53,910 nt of DNA, taken from an uncultured Bacteroides sp. (GTDB lineage: Bacteria; Bacteroidota; Bacteroidia; Bacteroidales; Bacteroidaceae). The notes beneath the pieces are model-generated. The model was not told the DNA's origin and ran no database searches. It worked only from the letters and a program-made list of their open reading frames with translations. The position numbers and the translations under genes are program-made. Of this stretch, positions 9,562 through 17,241 are shown one piece after another (position 1 is the first letter of the stretch; each line of letters opens with the position of its first letter). The stretch spans positions 1 to 53,910 of the forward strand of contig NZ_CABUHK010000030.1 of the NCBI RefSeq assembly GCF_902491285.1, in the 5' to 3' direction.

Positions 9562-9602
9562 TCTATAAGATGTAACAACCCATATTTCATTTACCCAACT
9601 CC
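9562..9602 (-). promoter_or_regulatory. Candidate ECF-sigma promoter before fecR
   Basis: This is the second copy of the 41-base element described at 7296-7336. It ends only 11 bases before the fecR ATG, so a transcript from it would have a very short leader. A terminator lies immediately upstream, as at the other copy. The arrangement suggests separate control of fecR from the sigma gene. Confidence 0.55.
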
Positions 9603-9608
9603 CGAAAC

Positions 9609-9638
9609 AAAAAAAGCAGAAAAAACTTTCCTGCTTCT
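9609..9638 (-). terminator. Terminator between sigma factor and fecR
   Basis: On the minus strand AAGCAG, an A/T-rich loop and CTGCTTTTTTT form a short hairpin followed by seven T. It lies about 30 bases past the sigma-factor stop codon, so the sigma gene is probably monocistronic. Confidence 0.65.
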
Positions 9639-9669
9639 TATTCTTTAATATAACTAAAGAGCAAATTAA

Positions 9670-10290
9670 TCAGTTTTGCTCCATCATCAGCCATGCCAAT
9701 ATCATCATATACAAATCCACCGGATAGTGCTCACTGAAATGCCTGGAAAAATATTGTAAAGCTCTTGCAATATGTTTTTCGACTGCCGTAGTCGATATTT
9801 GTAGTTTTTCCGCGATTTCCCTGTTCTTCAATCCTCTGAAACGACTTAACAGAAAAATCTCACGCGACCTGTCCGGCAACTGATTGAGCACAAAAGCAAT
9901 CTGTTCCTGTAATTCATTATATAATAATTTATGTTCCGCATCCTGCATAAAGTCTGCGTAGTAGAGTCTTTCTTCTCCATCCACCTTTGCCAGATACTCC
10001 ACCCGGTACTTTTCAACAATCGAGCGATGTTTTAAATAATTCAGGCATCCATTACGAACCATAGAAAAAAGAAGAGAAGTGAGTGAAAGAGCAGATAACA
10101 TTTCACGACGTTCCCAAAATCGCAAGAAACACTCCTGAATAATATCACGGACTGTTTCTTCATCTTCAATAAAACGGATAGCATACCCTCGCAAACGAGG
10201 ATAATAACTCTTGAACAGAAACTCAAAAGCCACATTATTGCCTCTTTTCAGCTCCCCCAATAATTGTTTATCATCCATGAAATCTACCAT
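9670..10290 (-). CDS. FecI-type ECF RNA polymerase sigma factor
   Basis: The protein has 206 residues (202 if the second ATG at 10278 is used). Region 2 reads AFEFLFKSYYPRLRGYAIRFI, with DEETVRDIIQECFLRFWERR as the DNA-melting and core-binding part. Region 4 contains LPDRSREIFLLSRFRGLKNREIAEKLQISTTAVEKHIARAL, a helix-turn-helix for -35 recognition. The extra C-terminal tail (about 180-206, LYMMILAWLMM) is hydrophobic and is a common feature of Bacteroides FecI-like factors. It is paired with the downstream fecR and likely activates that unit and susCD. Its own promoter has the housekeeping TAnnTTTG box, so it is probably made constitutively and held inactive. Confidence 0.93.
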   Translation of the reverse strand: MVDFMDDKQLLGELKRGNNVAFEFLFKSYYPRLRGYAIRFIEDEETVRDIIQECFLRFWERREMLSALSLTSLLFSMVRNGCLNYLKHRSIVEKYRVEYLAKVDGEERLYYADFMQDAEHKLLYNELQEQIAFVLNQLPDRSREIFLLSRFRGLKNREIAEKLQISTTAVEKHIARALQYFSRHFSEHYPVDLYMMILAWLMMEQN

Positions 10291-10308
10291 AGTTTAGAAT
10301 TTTATACG

Positions 10309-10316
10309 CAAAGGTA
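10309..10316 (-). promoter_or_regulatory. Housekeeping -7 box of the ECF sigma gene
   Basis: TACCTTTG on the minus strand matches TAnnTTTG. It lies 18 bases before the first ATG. A convincing -33 TTTG at the usual 19-21 base spacing was not found. Confidence 0.5.
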
Positions 10317-10428
10317 CGGTCCAATAGTTAACAAAGTGATGACAATATTATGAATATTTTTTCAATAAATCAAATTTAAGGTACTTTTTATAAAATCCCC
10401 CAAAGGGAATATTTCAATAATAGGATAC

Positions 10429-10459
10429 AAAAAAAGGGTCAGCAACTGACCCTTTTTTA
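10429..10459 (-). terminator. Terminator after mutB
   Basis: AAAAAAGGGTCAG, loop TTG, CTGACCCTTTTTT is a near-perfect hairpin with T runs on both strands. It lies about 40 bases past the mutB stop codon. It could also work from the other side, but no plus-strand gene ends here. Confidence 0.9.
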
Positions 10460-10496
10460 ATTATCATTTCATGGTTTATACAACCCGTTGATTGCC

Positions 10497-12644
10497 TTAT
10501 TCTTCATCCATAAGAATTTCCAAAATCTGACAAGCAGCTTTCGCAACCGGAGTACCCGGACCGAAAATAGCGGCTACACCTGCCTTATACAAGAAATCAT
10601 AATCTTGTGCAGGAATAACCCCACCGGCAATCACTACGATGTCTTCACGTCCCAGTTTCTTCAACTCTTCGATAATCTGCGGAACCAATGTCTTGTGTCC
10701 GGCAGCCAGTGAAGAAACACCCACTACGTGAACATCGTTTTCTACTGCTTCGCGAGCCGCTTCCGCAGGAGTCTGGAACAATGGCCCCATGTCCACGTCG
10801 AAACCGCAGTCTGCATAACCTGTCGCTACCACCTTGGCACCACGGTCGTGACCGTCTTGTCCCATCTTTGCAACCATGATACGAGGTTGACGTCCCTCTT
10901 TTTTCGCAAACTTCTCTGCCAGTTCACAAGCACGCTTGAAGTCGCTATCGTTTTTACTTTCTGATGAATACACGCCTGATATCGTTCTAATTATTGCTTT
11001 ATAACGTCCTACAATCTGTTCGCACGCATAAGAAATTTCGCCCAAAGTAGCACGAACACGAGCTGCTTCAACTGCCAGTTCCAGCAAGTTACCCTTGCCA
11101 GTCTTCACACATTCAGTGATAGCAGCCAATGCTTTATCCACTTCTGCCTGATTACGTCCTTCTTTCAAACGTTTCAGGTTTTCAATCTGTTCAAGACGAA
11201 CGGCAGTATTATCAATTTCAAGAATATCAATTGGAGCTTCTTTATCCAGACGATACTTGTTCACACCAACAATAGTCTGCTGACCGCTGTCGATACGGGC
11301 CTGTGTACGTGCGGCAGCTTCTTCAATACGCATCTTCGGAATACCGGTTTCGATAGCTTTCGCCATACCGCCCAGTTTTTCGATTTCCTGAATGTGTTCC
11401 CAAGCCTTATGAGCCAGTTCGTTCGTCAGGGACTCTACATAGTAAGAACCACCCCACGGGTCAACGTTCTTACAGACATAGGTTTCTTCCTGAATATAAA
11501 TCTGAGTATTACGGGCAATACGTGCGGAGAAATCTGTCGGAAGAGCGATAGCCTCATCCAATGCATTGGTATGCAAAGACTGAGTATGTCCCAAAGCAGC
11601 GGCCATAGCTTCGATACAAGTACGTCCTACGTTGTTGAACGGATCTTGCTCCGTCAATGACCATCCGGAAGTCTGTGAGTGAGTACGCAAGGCCAGTGAT
11701 TTCGGGTTCTTCGGATTAAACTGTTTCACAATCTTCGCCCACAACATACGTGCAGCACGCATCTTGGCTATTTCCATAAAGTGATTGGTTCCGATTGCCC
11801 AGAAGAAAGAAAGACGCGGAGCAAATGCATCGATATCGATACCTGCCGCTGTTCCGGCACGGAGATATTCCAAACCGTCGGCCAATGTATAAGCCAACTC
11901 AATATCTGCGGTAGCACCTGCTTCCTGCATGTGATAACCGGAAATAGAGATAGAGTTAAACTTAGGCATCTTCTGTGAAGTGTATTCGAAGATATCAGAG
12001 ATAATCTTCATAGAGAATGCAGGTGGATAAATATAGGTATTACGCACCATGAATTCTTTCAAAATATCGTTCTGGATAGTACCTGCCATTTCTTCGAGTT
12101 TAGCGCCCTGTTCCAAACCGGCATTGATATAGAATGCCATAACCGGAAGTACAGCACCGTTCATCGTCATGGATACAGACATCTTGTTCAAAGGAATACC
12201 ATCGAACAAAACTTTCATGTTTTCCAATGAACAGATAGATACACCTGCTTTACCTACGTCACCCACTACACGTTCGTGGTCGGGGTCATAACCGCGGTGA
12301 GTAGCCAAGTCAAACGCTACTGACAAACCTTTCTGACCGGAAGCCAGATTACGGCGATAGAAAGCATTGGATTCTTCGGCAGTAGAGAATCCGGCATACT
12401 GACGGATAGTCCAGGGGCGAAGGGTGTACATTACTGAATACGGACCACGCAGATAAGGAGGAAGTCCGGCAGCATAACCGAGATGTTCCATTCCTTCGAG
12501 GTCTTCTTTTGTATAAACAGGCTTCACTTCAATGTGTTCCGGCGTTTTCCAGTCAGCGGAGATACCGTTAGCCTTTTGCCATTCAGCACCGTTAACTGGC
12601 TGAAATGCGGCATATATATCTAAGTTCTTAAAATCTTTTCTCAT
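10497..12644 (-). CDS. mutB: Methylmalonyl-CoA mutase large (catalytic) subunit
   Basis: The protein has 715 residues, normal for the alpha chain. The TIM-barrel substrate domain fills the N-terminal two thirds, with [25 protein letters not shown] and [17 protein letters not shown]. The cobalamin-binding domain at the C-terminus has the DGHDRG motif (about 597-602), whose histidine ligates the B12 cobalt, followed by GVSSLAAGH and IAGGVIP. The enzyme interconverts succinyl-CoA and methylmalonyl-CoA in the propionate pathway of Bacteroides. It starts one base after mutA ends and would form the heterodimer with it. The B12 uptake locus lies about 11 kb away. Confidence 0.98.
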   Translation of the reverse strand: MRKDFKNLDIYAAFQPVNGAEWQKANGISADWKTPEHIEVKPVYTKEDLEGMEHLGYAAGLPPYLRGPYSVMYTLRPWTIRQYAGFSTAEESNAFYRRNLASGQKGLSVAFDLATHRGYDPDHERVVGDVGKAGVSICSLENMKVLFDGIPLNKMSVSMTMNGAVLPVMAFYINAGLEQGAKLEEMAGTIQNDILKEFMVRNTYIYPPAFSMKIISDIFEYTSQKMPKFNSISISGYHMQEAGATADIELAYTLADGLEYLRAGTAAGIDIDAFAPRLSFFWAIGTNHFMEIAKMRAARMLWAKIVKQFNPKNPKSLALRTHSQTSGWSLTEQDPFNNVGRTCIEAMAAALGHTQSLHTNALDEAIALPTDFSARIARNTQIYIQEETYVCKNVDPWGGSYYVESLTNELAHKAWEHIQEIEKLGGMAKAIETGIPKMRIEEAAARTQARIDSGQQTIVGVNKYRLDKEAPIDILEIDNTAVRLEQIENLKRLKEGRNQAEVDKALAAITECVKTGKGNLLELAVEAARVRATLGEISYACEQIVGRYKAIIRTISGVYSSESKNDSDFKRACELAEKFAKKEGRQPRIMVAKMGQDGHDRGAKVVATGYADCGFDVDMGPLFQTPAEAAREAVENDVHVVGVSSLAAGHKTLVPQIIEELKKLGREDIVVIAGGVIPAQDYDFLYKAGVAAIFGPGTPVAKAACQILEILMDEE

Positions 12645-12645
12645 C

Positions 12646-14547
12646 TTACTTCAATAGTTTGGCGTTAAACTCTTTCAAGGTATCCAGTACGTTGACACGA
12701 ACATGGATGAAGTTTTCGATACCTGCTGCTTTCAGTTCATCCATACAAGCAGGAGCACCGGCAACGATAAACATAGCGCGACCGTTCAATGCCTTGAATG
12801 CTGGAATTGCATATTCCGCATATTCATCATCACTGGAACAGATTACGACAATATCAGCTTTCGCAGCCATCGCAGCTTCCACTCCGGCTTCTACTGTTTC
12901 AAAACCGAGGTTATCAACCACTTCATAACCGGCACAAGCCAAGAAGTTGCAAGAGTATTGTGCACGTGCCTGACGCATAGCCAGGTTACCGATAGTCAGC
13001 ATGAACGCTTTCGGACGTTTGCCCGATGCTTCCGTTTCAAGACGGAGTGCTTCAAATTCACTGGCAGCACGGTCGAATACCAATGTATCCACATCTTTCT
13101 CACAGGTATGGTCTTTTCCACCGCAGCAGCATTTTGCTTCAACCGGGCGTTTATCACCGGCCTTTTCATTGAAGTTAGGGAATTGGTTAGTACCCAGCAA
13201 AACTTCACGACGCTGAGCCACTGCCTTATGACGGGCTTTATTACTTTCGTTCACAGAAGCCTGAACAGTTCCGGCTTTCAATGCAGCATAGAAACCACCG
13301 GCTTCTTCTACTGATAAGAACAGATTCCATGCTTGCTGTGCAATAGATATTGTCAAGTTTTCAATATAGTAAGAACCGGCAGCCGGATCAATTACTTTAT
13401 CGAAATGCGATTCTTCTTTCAACAACAGTTGTTGATTACGGGCCAAGCGTTCTGAGAAGTCGTCCGGAGTTTCGTAAGCCTTGTCAAATGGAGTGACAGT
13501 CATTGAATCTACGCCACCCAATGCAGCACTCATCGCTTCAGTTTGTGTACGGAGCAGGTTCACGTGCGCATCAAACAGAGTAAGATTGAAAGTCGAAGTT
13601 TCGGCATGAACCGCCATTTTCGCCGCGCAACGACATTCACCGTTAGGGCCTTTGTTTTCACAGTCGCGCAAGCATTCAGGATTGTAAGAAGCTACGATAT
13701 TCGCCCATAACAGACGTGCAGCACGGAATTTAGCAATTTCAAGGAAATAATTGGAGCTGATACCGAAGTTGAATTTGATTTTCTTAGCCACTATAGCAGC
13801 AGGAACACCGGCATCGGTCAGTTGGGTCATATATTCGTTACCCCAAGCCAACGCATAACCCAATTCCTGTGAGATATAAGCTCCGGCATTGTTCAAAGTC
13901 AAAGCGTTCACATTCAGTACACGGTAGAAAGGAAGCGGTTGGATAGCTTCAATCAGTGCTTTGGCAGTTTGTACCATATCGCCCTTTTCCTTGCCGCGGG
14001 TCAGCATCTTGTTGAAGAAATCATAATTGATGGAACCTTTCAGCTTCTTCACATCATAATCCTTCTTTTGGAAATAAGCTACCAGCAGATTAGCCAGTTC
14101 TACAACGTGTCCCTGGCAAGTAGAGAAGTTCAGTTCAACACACTCAGCCTGAATATCATTCAACAAAGTTTCAAGATATTCTGCATTGAGTTCTTTTGCC
14201 TTTACATGGAAAGAAAGTGAATCGACACCCTTGTTCAGGATATCCAGTGCTTTCGCATTGGCCTCTTTGGGGCATTCCACTCTGATTTCCTGGCGAACCA
14301 GCCACTCATTGTTGTCTTTCTTAGTTCCTCTCAGATACGGGAATTCTCCGGGAAGCGCATCAGTAGTCTTTAAACCTTCCAGATCTTCCATCCGGTAGAA
14401 AGGTTTCACTTTGAACCCTTCGTTTGTCTTCCAAACGAGCTTCTTCTCAAAATCAGCACCTTTCAAGTCGGCTGTAACCTTCTCCATCCATTGTTCGGTG
14501 GAGACAGGAGAAAAGTCTGAGAAGAGTTTTTCTTTTTTGTCTGCCAT
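12646..14547 (-). CDS. mutA: Methylmalonyl-CoA mutase small (non-catalytic) subunit
   Basis: The protein has 633 residues and is homologous to MutB along its length, with [34 protein letters not shown] and [13 protein letters not shown]. The C-terminal domain keeps the fold but lacks the DxHxxG cobalamin motif ([14 protein letters not shown] region), as expected for the beta chain. Two cysteine clusters stand out: Cys292, Cys296, Cys305 and Cys307 in a loop inserted after the SYNPE segment, and Cys473-475 with Cys482 in the linker before the C-terminal domain ([11 protein letters not shown]). These are not features I associate with the well-studied actinobacterial subunit. A promoter with an internal palindrome lies about 80 bases upstream. 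Confidence 0.95.
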   Translation of the reverse strand: MADKKEKLFSDFSPVSTEQWMEKVTADLKGADFEKKLVWKTNEGFKVKPFYRMEDLEGLKTTDALPGEFPYLRGTKKDNNEWLVRQEIRVECPKEANAKALDILNKGVDSLSFHVKAKELNAEYLETLLNDIQAECVELNFSTCQGHVVELANLLVAYFQKKDYDVKKLKGSINYDFFNKMLTRGKEKGDMVQTAKALIEAIQPLPFYRVLNVNALTLNNAGAYISQELGYALAWGNEYMTQLTDAGVPAAIVAKKIKFNFGISSNYFLEIAKFRAARLLWANIVASYNPECLRDCENKGPNGECRCAAKMAVHAETSTFNLTLFDAHVNLLRTQTEAMSAALGGVDSMTVTPFDKAYETPDDFSERLARNQQLLLKEESHFDKVIDPAAGSYYIENLTISIAQQAWNLFLSVEEAGGFYAALKAGTVQASVNESNKARHKAVAQRREVLLGTNQFPNFNEKAGDKRPVEAKCCCGGKDHTCEKDVDTLVFDRAASEFEALRLETEASGKRPKAFMLTIGNLAMRQARAQYSCNFLACAGYEVVDNLGFETVEAGVEAAMAAKADIVVICSSDDEYAEYAIPAFKALNGRAMFIVAGAPACMDELKAAGIENFIHVRVNVLDTLKEFNAKLLK

Positions 14548-14627
14548 AGTTTATCTAAAATTAAAACAAGAATTAATATTGTCTTTATTTTTATCTGTCT
14601 CTTTCCAAATGTCTGTTGTTCGACTTG

Positions 14628-14654
14628 CAAATATAACTAATTAGTTAAAACAAA
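14628..14654 (-). promoter_or_regulatory. mutAB promoter with palindrome TAACTAATTAGTTA
   Basis: TATATTTG (minus, 14628-14635) fits the -7 consensus and TTTG (14651-14654) could be a -33 element, although the spacing of 15 is short. Positions 14634-14647 are a perfect 14-base palindrome between the two boxes. A repressor bound there would block the promoter. No B12 riboswitch precedes this operon. Confidence 0.45.
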
Positions 14655-14734
14655 GCTCTTTTTTATAGAAAATTCGCATAGCCCGCTTGCAGAATGTCGG
14701 ACATTTGATGAATAAAATAAAAGAGAAGAAATAC

Positions 14735-14765
14735 TTGATTTACATCAATGTTATAAGTAATTTTG
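14735..14765 (+). promoter_or_regulatory. Promoter of the AspT-type transporter with an overlapping FNR-type box
   Basis: TAATTTTG at 14758-14765 fits TAnnTTTG. Positions 14735-14748 read TTGATTTACATCAA, an exact match to the Crp/FNR-family half-sites TTGAT-N4-ATCAA. Its left half lies where the -33 element is expected (20 bases upstream of the -7 box), so binding would probably repress. Which Bacteroides regulator binds is not known. Confidence 0.5.
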
Positions 14766-14805
14766 CACCCGTTTTGAAAAAGACATTATAAAAACTGCTA
14801 TATTT

Positions 14806-16470
14806 ATGGATTGGTTACAAAGTTTATTGTGGGACCCCAGTTCCGTGGCACACATCGTGTTCCTCTACGCATTCGTAGTGGCAGCCGGCGTGTATCTCGG
14901 TAAGATAAAGATATTCGGTGTATCTTTGGGCGTCACATTTGTTTTGTTTGCCGGCATCCTAATGGGACATTTCGGCTTCACAGCCGATACACACATCCTA
15001 CATTTCATCCGTGAATTCGGATTGATCTTGTTCGTATTCTGTATCGGTCTTCAGGTGGGGCCATCTTTCTTCTCTTCTTTCAAAAAAGGAGGAATGACAT
15101 TGAACCTGTTGGCTGTAGGCATCGTAGTGTTAAATATTGCTGTTGCATTGGGGCTTTATTACCTCTGGAACGGTCGTGTGGAACTGCCGATGATGGTAGG
15201 TATCCTCTACGGAGCTGTGACGAACACTCCGGGACTTGGTGCCGCCAATGAAGCCCTGAACCAATTGAGCTACAACGGCCCGCAGATTGCGCTGGGTTAT
15301 GCATGCGCATACCCACTTGGTGTAGTAGGTATCATCGGCTCTATCATCGCTATCCGCTACATCTTCCGTGTCAACATGGCGAAGGAAGAAGAAAGTCTGA
15401 AAACACAGAGCGGAGATGCACATTTAATGCCTCACATGCTTAGCTTGGAGGTGCGCAATGAATCTATCAACGGGAAGACACTGCTGGAAGTTAAGGAATT
15501 CTTAGGACGCCAGTTCGTCTGCTCCCGCATCCGTCATGAGGGACACGTAAGTATCCCCAATCACGAAACCATTTTCAATGTTGGCGACCAGTTATTCATT
15601 GTCTGCTCTGAAGATGATGCTGCTGCCATTACCGTATTTATAGGTAAAGAGGTGAATATAGACTGGGAGAAGCAAGACCTTCCGATGGTATCCCGCCGTA
15701 TCCTGGTCACTAAACCGGAAATCAACGGAAAAACTTTGGGTTCCATGCACTTCCGCAGTATGTACGAAGTCAATGTAACCCGCGTTAACCGCTCCGGTAT
15801 GGATTTGTTTGCCGACCCGAACCTTGTGTTACAAGTGGGCGACCGTGTCATGGTAGTAGGCCAACAAGATGCTGTAGAACGCGTAGCAGGTGTATTGGGT
15901 AATCAACTTAAACGTTTGGACACACCGAACATCATCACTATTTTCGTTGGCATCTTCTTAGGAATTCTTTTAGGCAGCCTGCCTATCGCTTTCCCCGGTA
16001 TGCCGACACCATTAAAACTTGGCTTGGCCGGTGGACCGCTGGTAGTTGCCATCCTTATCGGACGCTTCGGTCATAAGTTCCACTTGGTGACTTATACGAC
16101 AATGAGTGCCAATCTGATGCTTCGTGAAATCGGTATCGTGCTCTTCCTTGCCAGTGTCGGTATAGATGCCGGTGCCAATTTCGTACAAACGGTAGTCGAA
16201 GGTGACGGTCTGCTATATGTAGGTTGCGGTTTCCTTATCACAGTCATTCCGCTACTTATCATCGGTGCTGTCGCACGGTTATATTATAAGGTAAACTACT
16301 TTACCCTGATGGGATTGATAGCCGGTAGCAACACCGATCCACCCGCATTGGCTTATGCCAACCAAGTAACATCGAGCGATGCTCCCGCAGTAGGATACTC
16401 TACCGTTTATCCATTATCAATGTTCCTCCGTATTCTGACAGGACAGATGATATTATTGGCGATGATGTAA
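14806..16470 (+). CDS. AspT/YidE-YbjL family transporter with two RCK_C (TrkA-C) domains
   Basis: The 554-residue protein has five or so membrane helices in residues 1-190, two cytoplasmic TrkA-C domains (about 205-290 and 291-375), and a second membrane half (about 383-554). Each membrane half contains the family repeat, for example [16 protein letters not shown] and [16 protein letters not shown]. AspT exchanges aspartate for alanine; relatives are thought to move dicarboxylates or other organic anions. The neighbouring mutase produces intermediates of succinate and propionate fermentation, so export or exchange of a related acid is plausible but unproven. The gene is monocistronic, with a strong terminator just after it. 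Confidence 0.9.
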   Translation: MDWLQSLLWDPSSVAHIVFLYAFVVAAGVYLGKIKIFGVSLGVTFVLFAGILMGHFGFTADTHILHFIREFGLILFVFCIGLQVGPSFFSSFKKGGMTLNLLAVGIVVLNIAVALGLYYLWNGRVELPMMVGILYGAVTNTPGLGAANEALNQLSYNGPQIALGYACAYPLGVVGIIGSIIAIRYIFRVNMAKEEESLKTQSGDAHLMPHMLSLEVRNESINGKTLLEVKEFLGRQFVCSRIRHEGHVSIPNHETIFNVGDQLFIVCSEDDAAAITVFIGKEVNIDWEKQDLPMVSRRILVTKPEINGKTLGSMHFRSMYEVNVTRVNRSGMDLFADPNLVLQVGDRVMVVGQQDAVERVAGVLGNQLKRLDTPNIITIFVGIFLGILLGSLPIAFPGMPTPLKLGLAGGPLVVAILIGRFGHKFHLVTYTTMSANLMLREIGIVLFLASVGIDAGANFVQTVVEGDGLLYVGCGFLITVIPLLIIGAVARLYYKVNYFTLMGLIAGSNTDPPALAYANQVTSSDAPAVGYSTVYPLSMFLRILTGQMILLAMM

Positions 16471-16491
16471 ATCGAGCTTAGCATATAAGCA

Positions 16492-16533
16492 GTAAAGCCG
16501 GCTATATCTTTCAAAGGAATATGCCGGCTTTAT
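16492..16533 (+). terminator. Terminator after the AspT-type gene
   Basis: AAAGCCGGC and GCCGGCTTT form a nine-pair stem around a loop of about 20 bases, followed by ATTTATTTT. The neighbouring gene converges on it from the other side. Confidence 0.85.
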
Positions 16534-16553
16534 TTATTTTACATATGTTCGTT

Positions 16554-17189
16554 TTATACTATCAACTTCAATTTCTTCACTACAAATTCTTCCACAAACC
16601 GCACGGTTTCTTCCACCCCCAAAGAAGAGGAATCCACACACAAATGATAGGTAGCTGCCGCTCCCCAAGTCTTATAACTATAATAATTATAGTATTCCGA
16701 ACGTCTCTTGTCTGCTTTCTCAATAATCTCTTCCGCAGCCTCTTCATTCACCTGATGAATCCGGCATACCCTTTCAATGCGGTCTTCTTTGGAAGCTGAA
16801 ATAAAGATATTTGCACAACGGGGATGTTCACGCAAGATATAATCCGCGCAACGCCCTACGAACACGCAGGACTTCTCTGCCGCCAAACGACGGATAACAT
16901 CACTCTGCACCTTAAACAGAGCATCATTGCTTAGGCAATTAGTACACGGCATCGCCCCTTCACTGATAAACGGGAAGCGCATACCGAACAATCCGCCAAT
17001 AATTCCCTGCGAAGCCTTTTCGTCCGCTTTCTCAAAGAATTCCTTACACAGGCCGCTTTCTTCGGAAGCCAAATTAATCAGTTCCTTATCATAGAAGTCG
17101 ATTCCCAAACGAGCTGCCAACTTCTCTCCGATTTCCTTGCCGCCGCTACCCAATTGTCGACCGATGTTAATTACATAATTACCGCTCAT
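16554..17189 (-). CDS. Cytidylate kinase-like P-loop protein
   Basis: I chose the ATG at 17187-17189 (211 residues, MSGNYVINIGRQLGSGG...) because the promoter box at 17217-17224 leaves little room for a longer start. The N-terminus carries INIGRQLGSGGKEIGEKLAARLG, a P-loop variant of the cytidylate kinase-like family, and FYDKELINLASEES follows. CVFVGRCADYIL and CANIFISASKEDRIERV resemble the strand and lid parts of nucleoside-monophosphate kinases. The true Cmk of Bacteroides has a different sequence, so the substrate of this family is uncertain. The gene is alone on its strand, with a convergent terminator beyond it. Confidence 0.75.
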   Translation of the reverse strand: MSGNYVINIGRQLGSGGKEIGEKLAARLGIDFYDKELINLASEESGLCKEFFEKADEKASQGIIGGLFGMRFPFISEGAMPCTNCLSNDALFKVQSDVIRRLAAEKSCVFVGRCADYILREHPRCANIFISASKEDRIERVCRIHQVNEEAAEEIIEKADKRRSEYYNYYSYKTWGAAATYHLCVDSSSLGVEETVRFVEEFVVKKLKLIV

Positions 17190-17216
17190 AGTACATTTTG
17201 TTTTATGGTTTGGTAG

Positions 17217-17224
17217 CAAACATA
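17217..17224 (-). promoter_or_regulatory. -7 box of the cytidylate kinase-like gene
   Basis: TATGTTTG on the minus strand matches TAnnTTTG and lies 27 bases before the chosen ATG, beside the 3' end of the upstream barrel-protein gene. Confidence 0.5.
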
Positions 17225-17241
17225 CGAATTATTTCTAAAAC

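Noticed and set aside
14548..14805. Possible B12 riboswitch before mutA
   Set aside because: No aptamer signature such as the B12 box is present in either direction; only promoter elements are seen.
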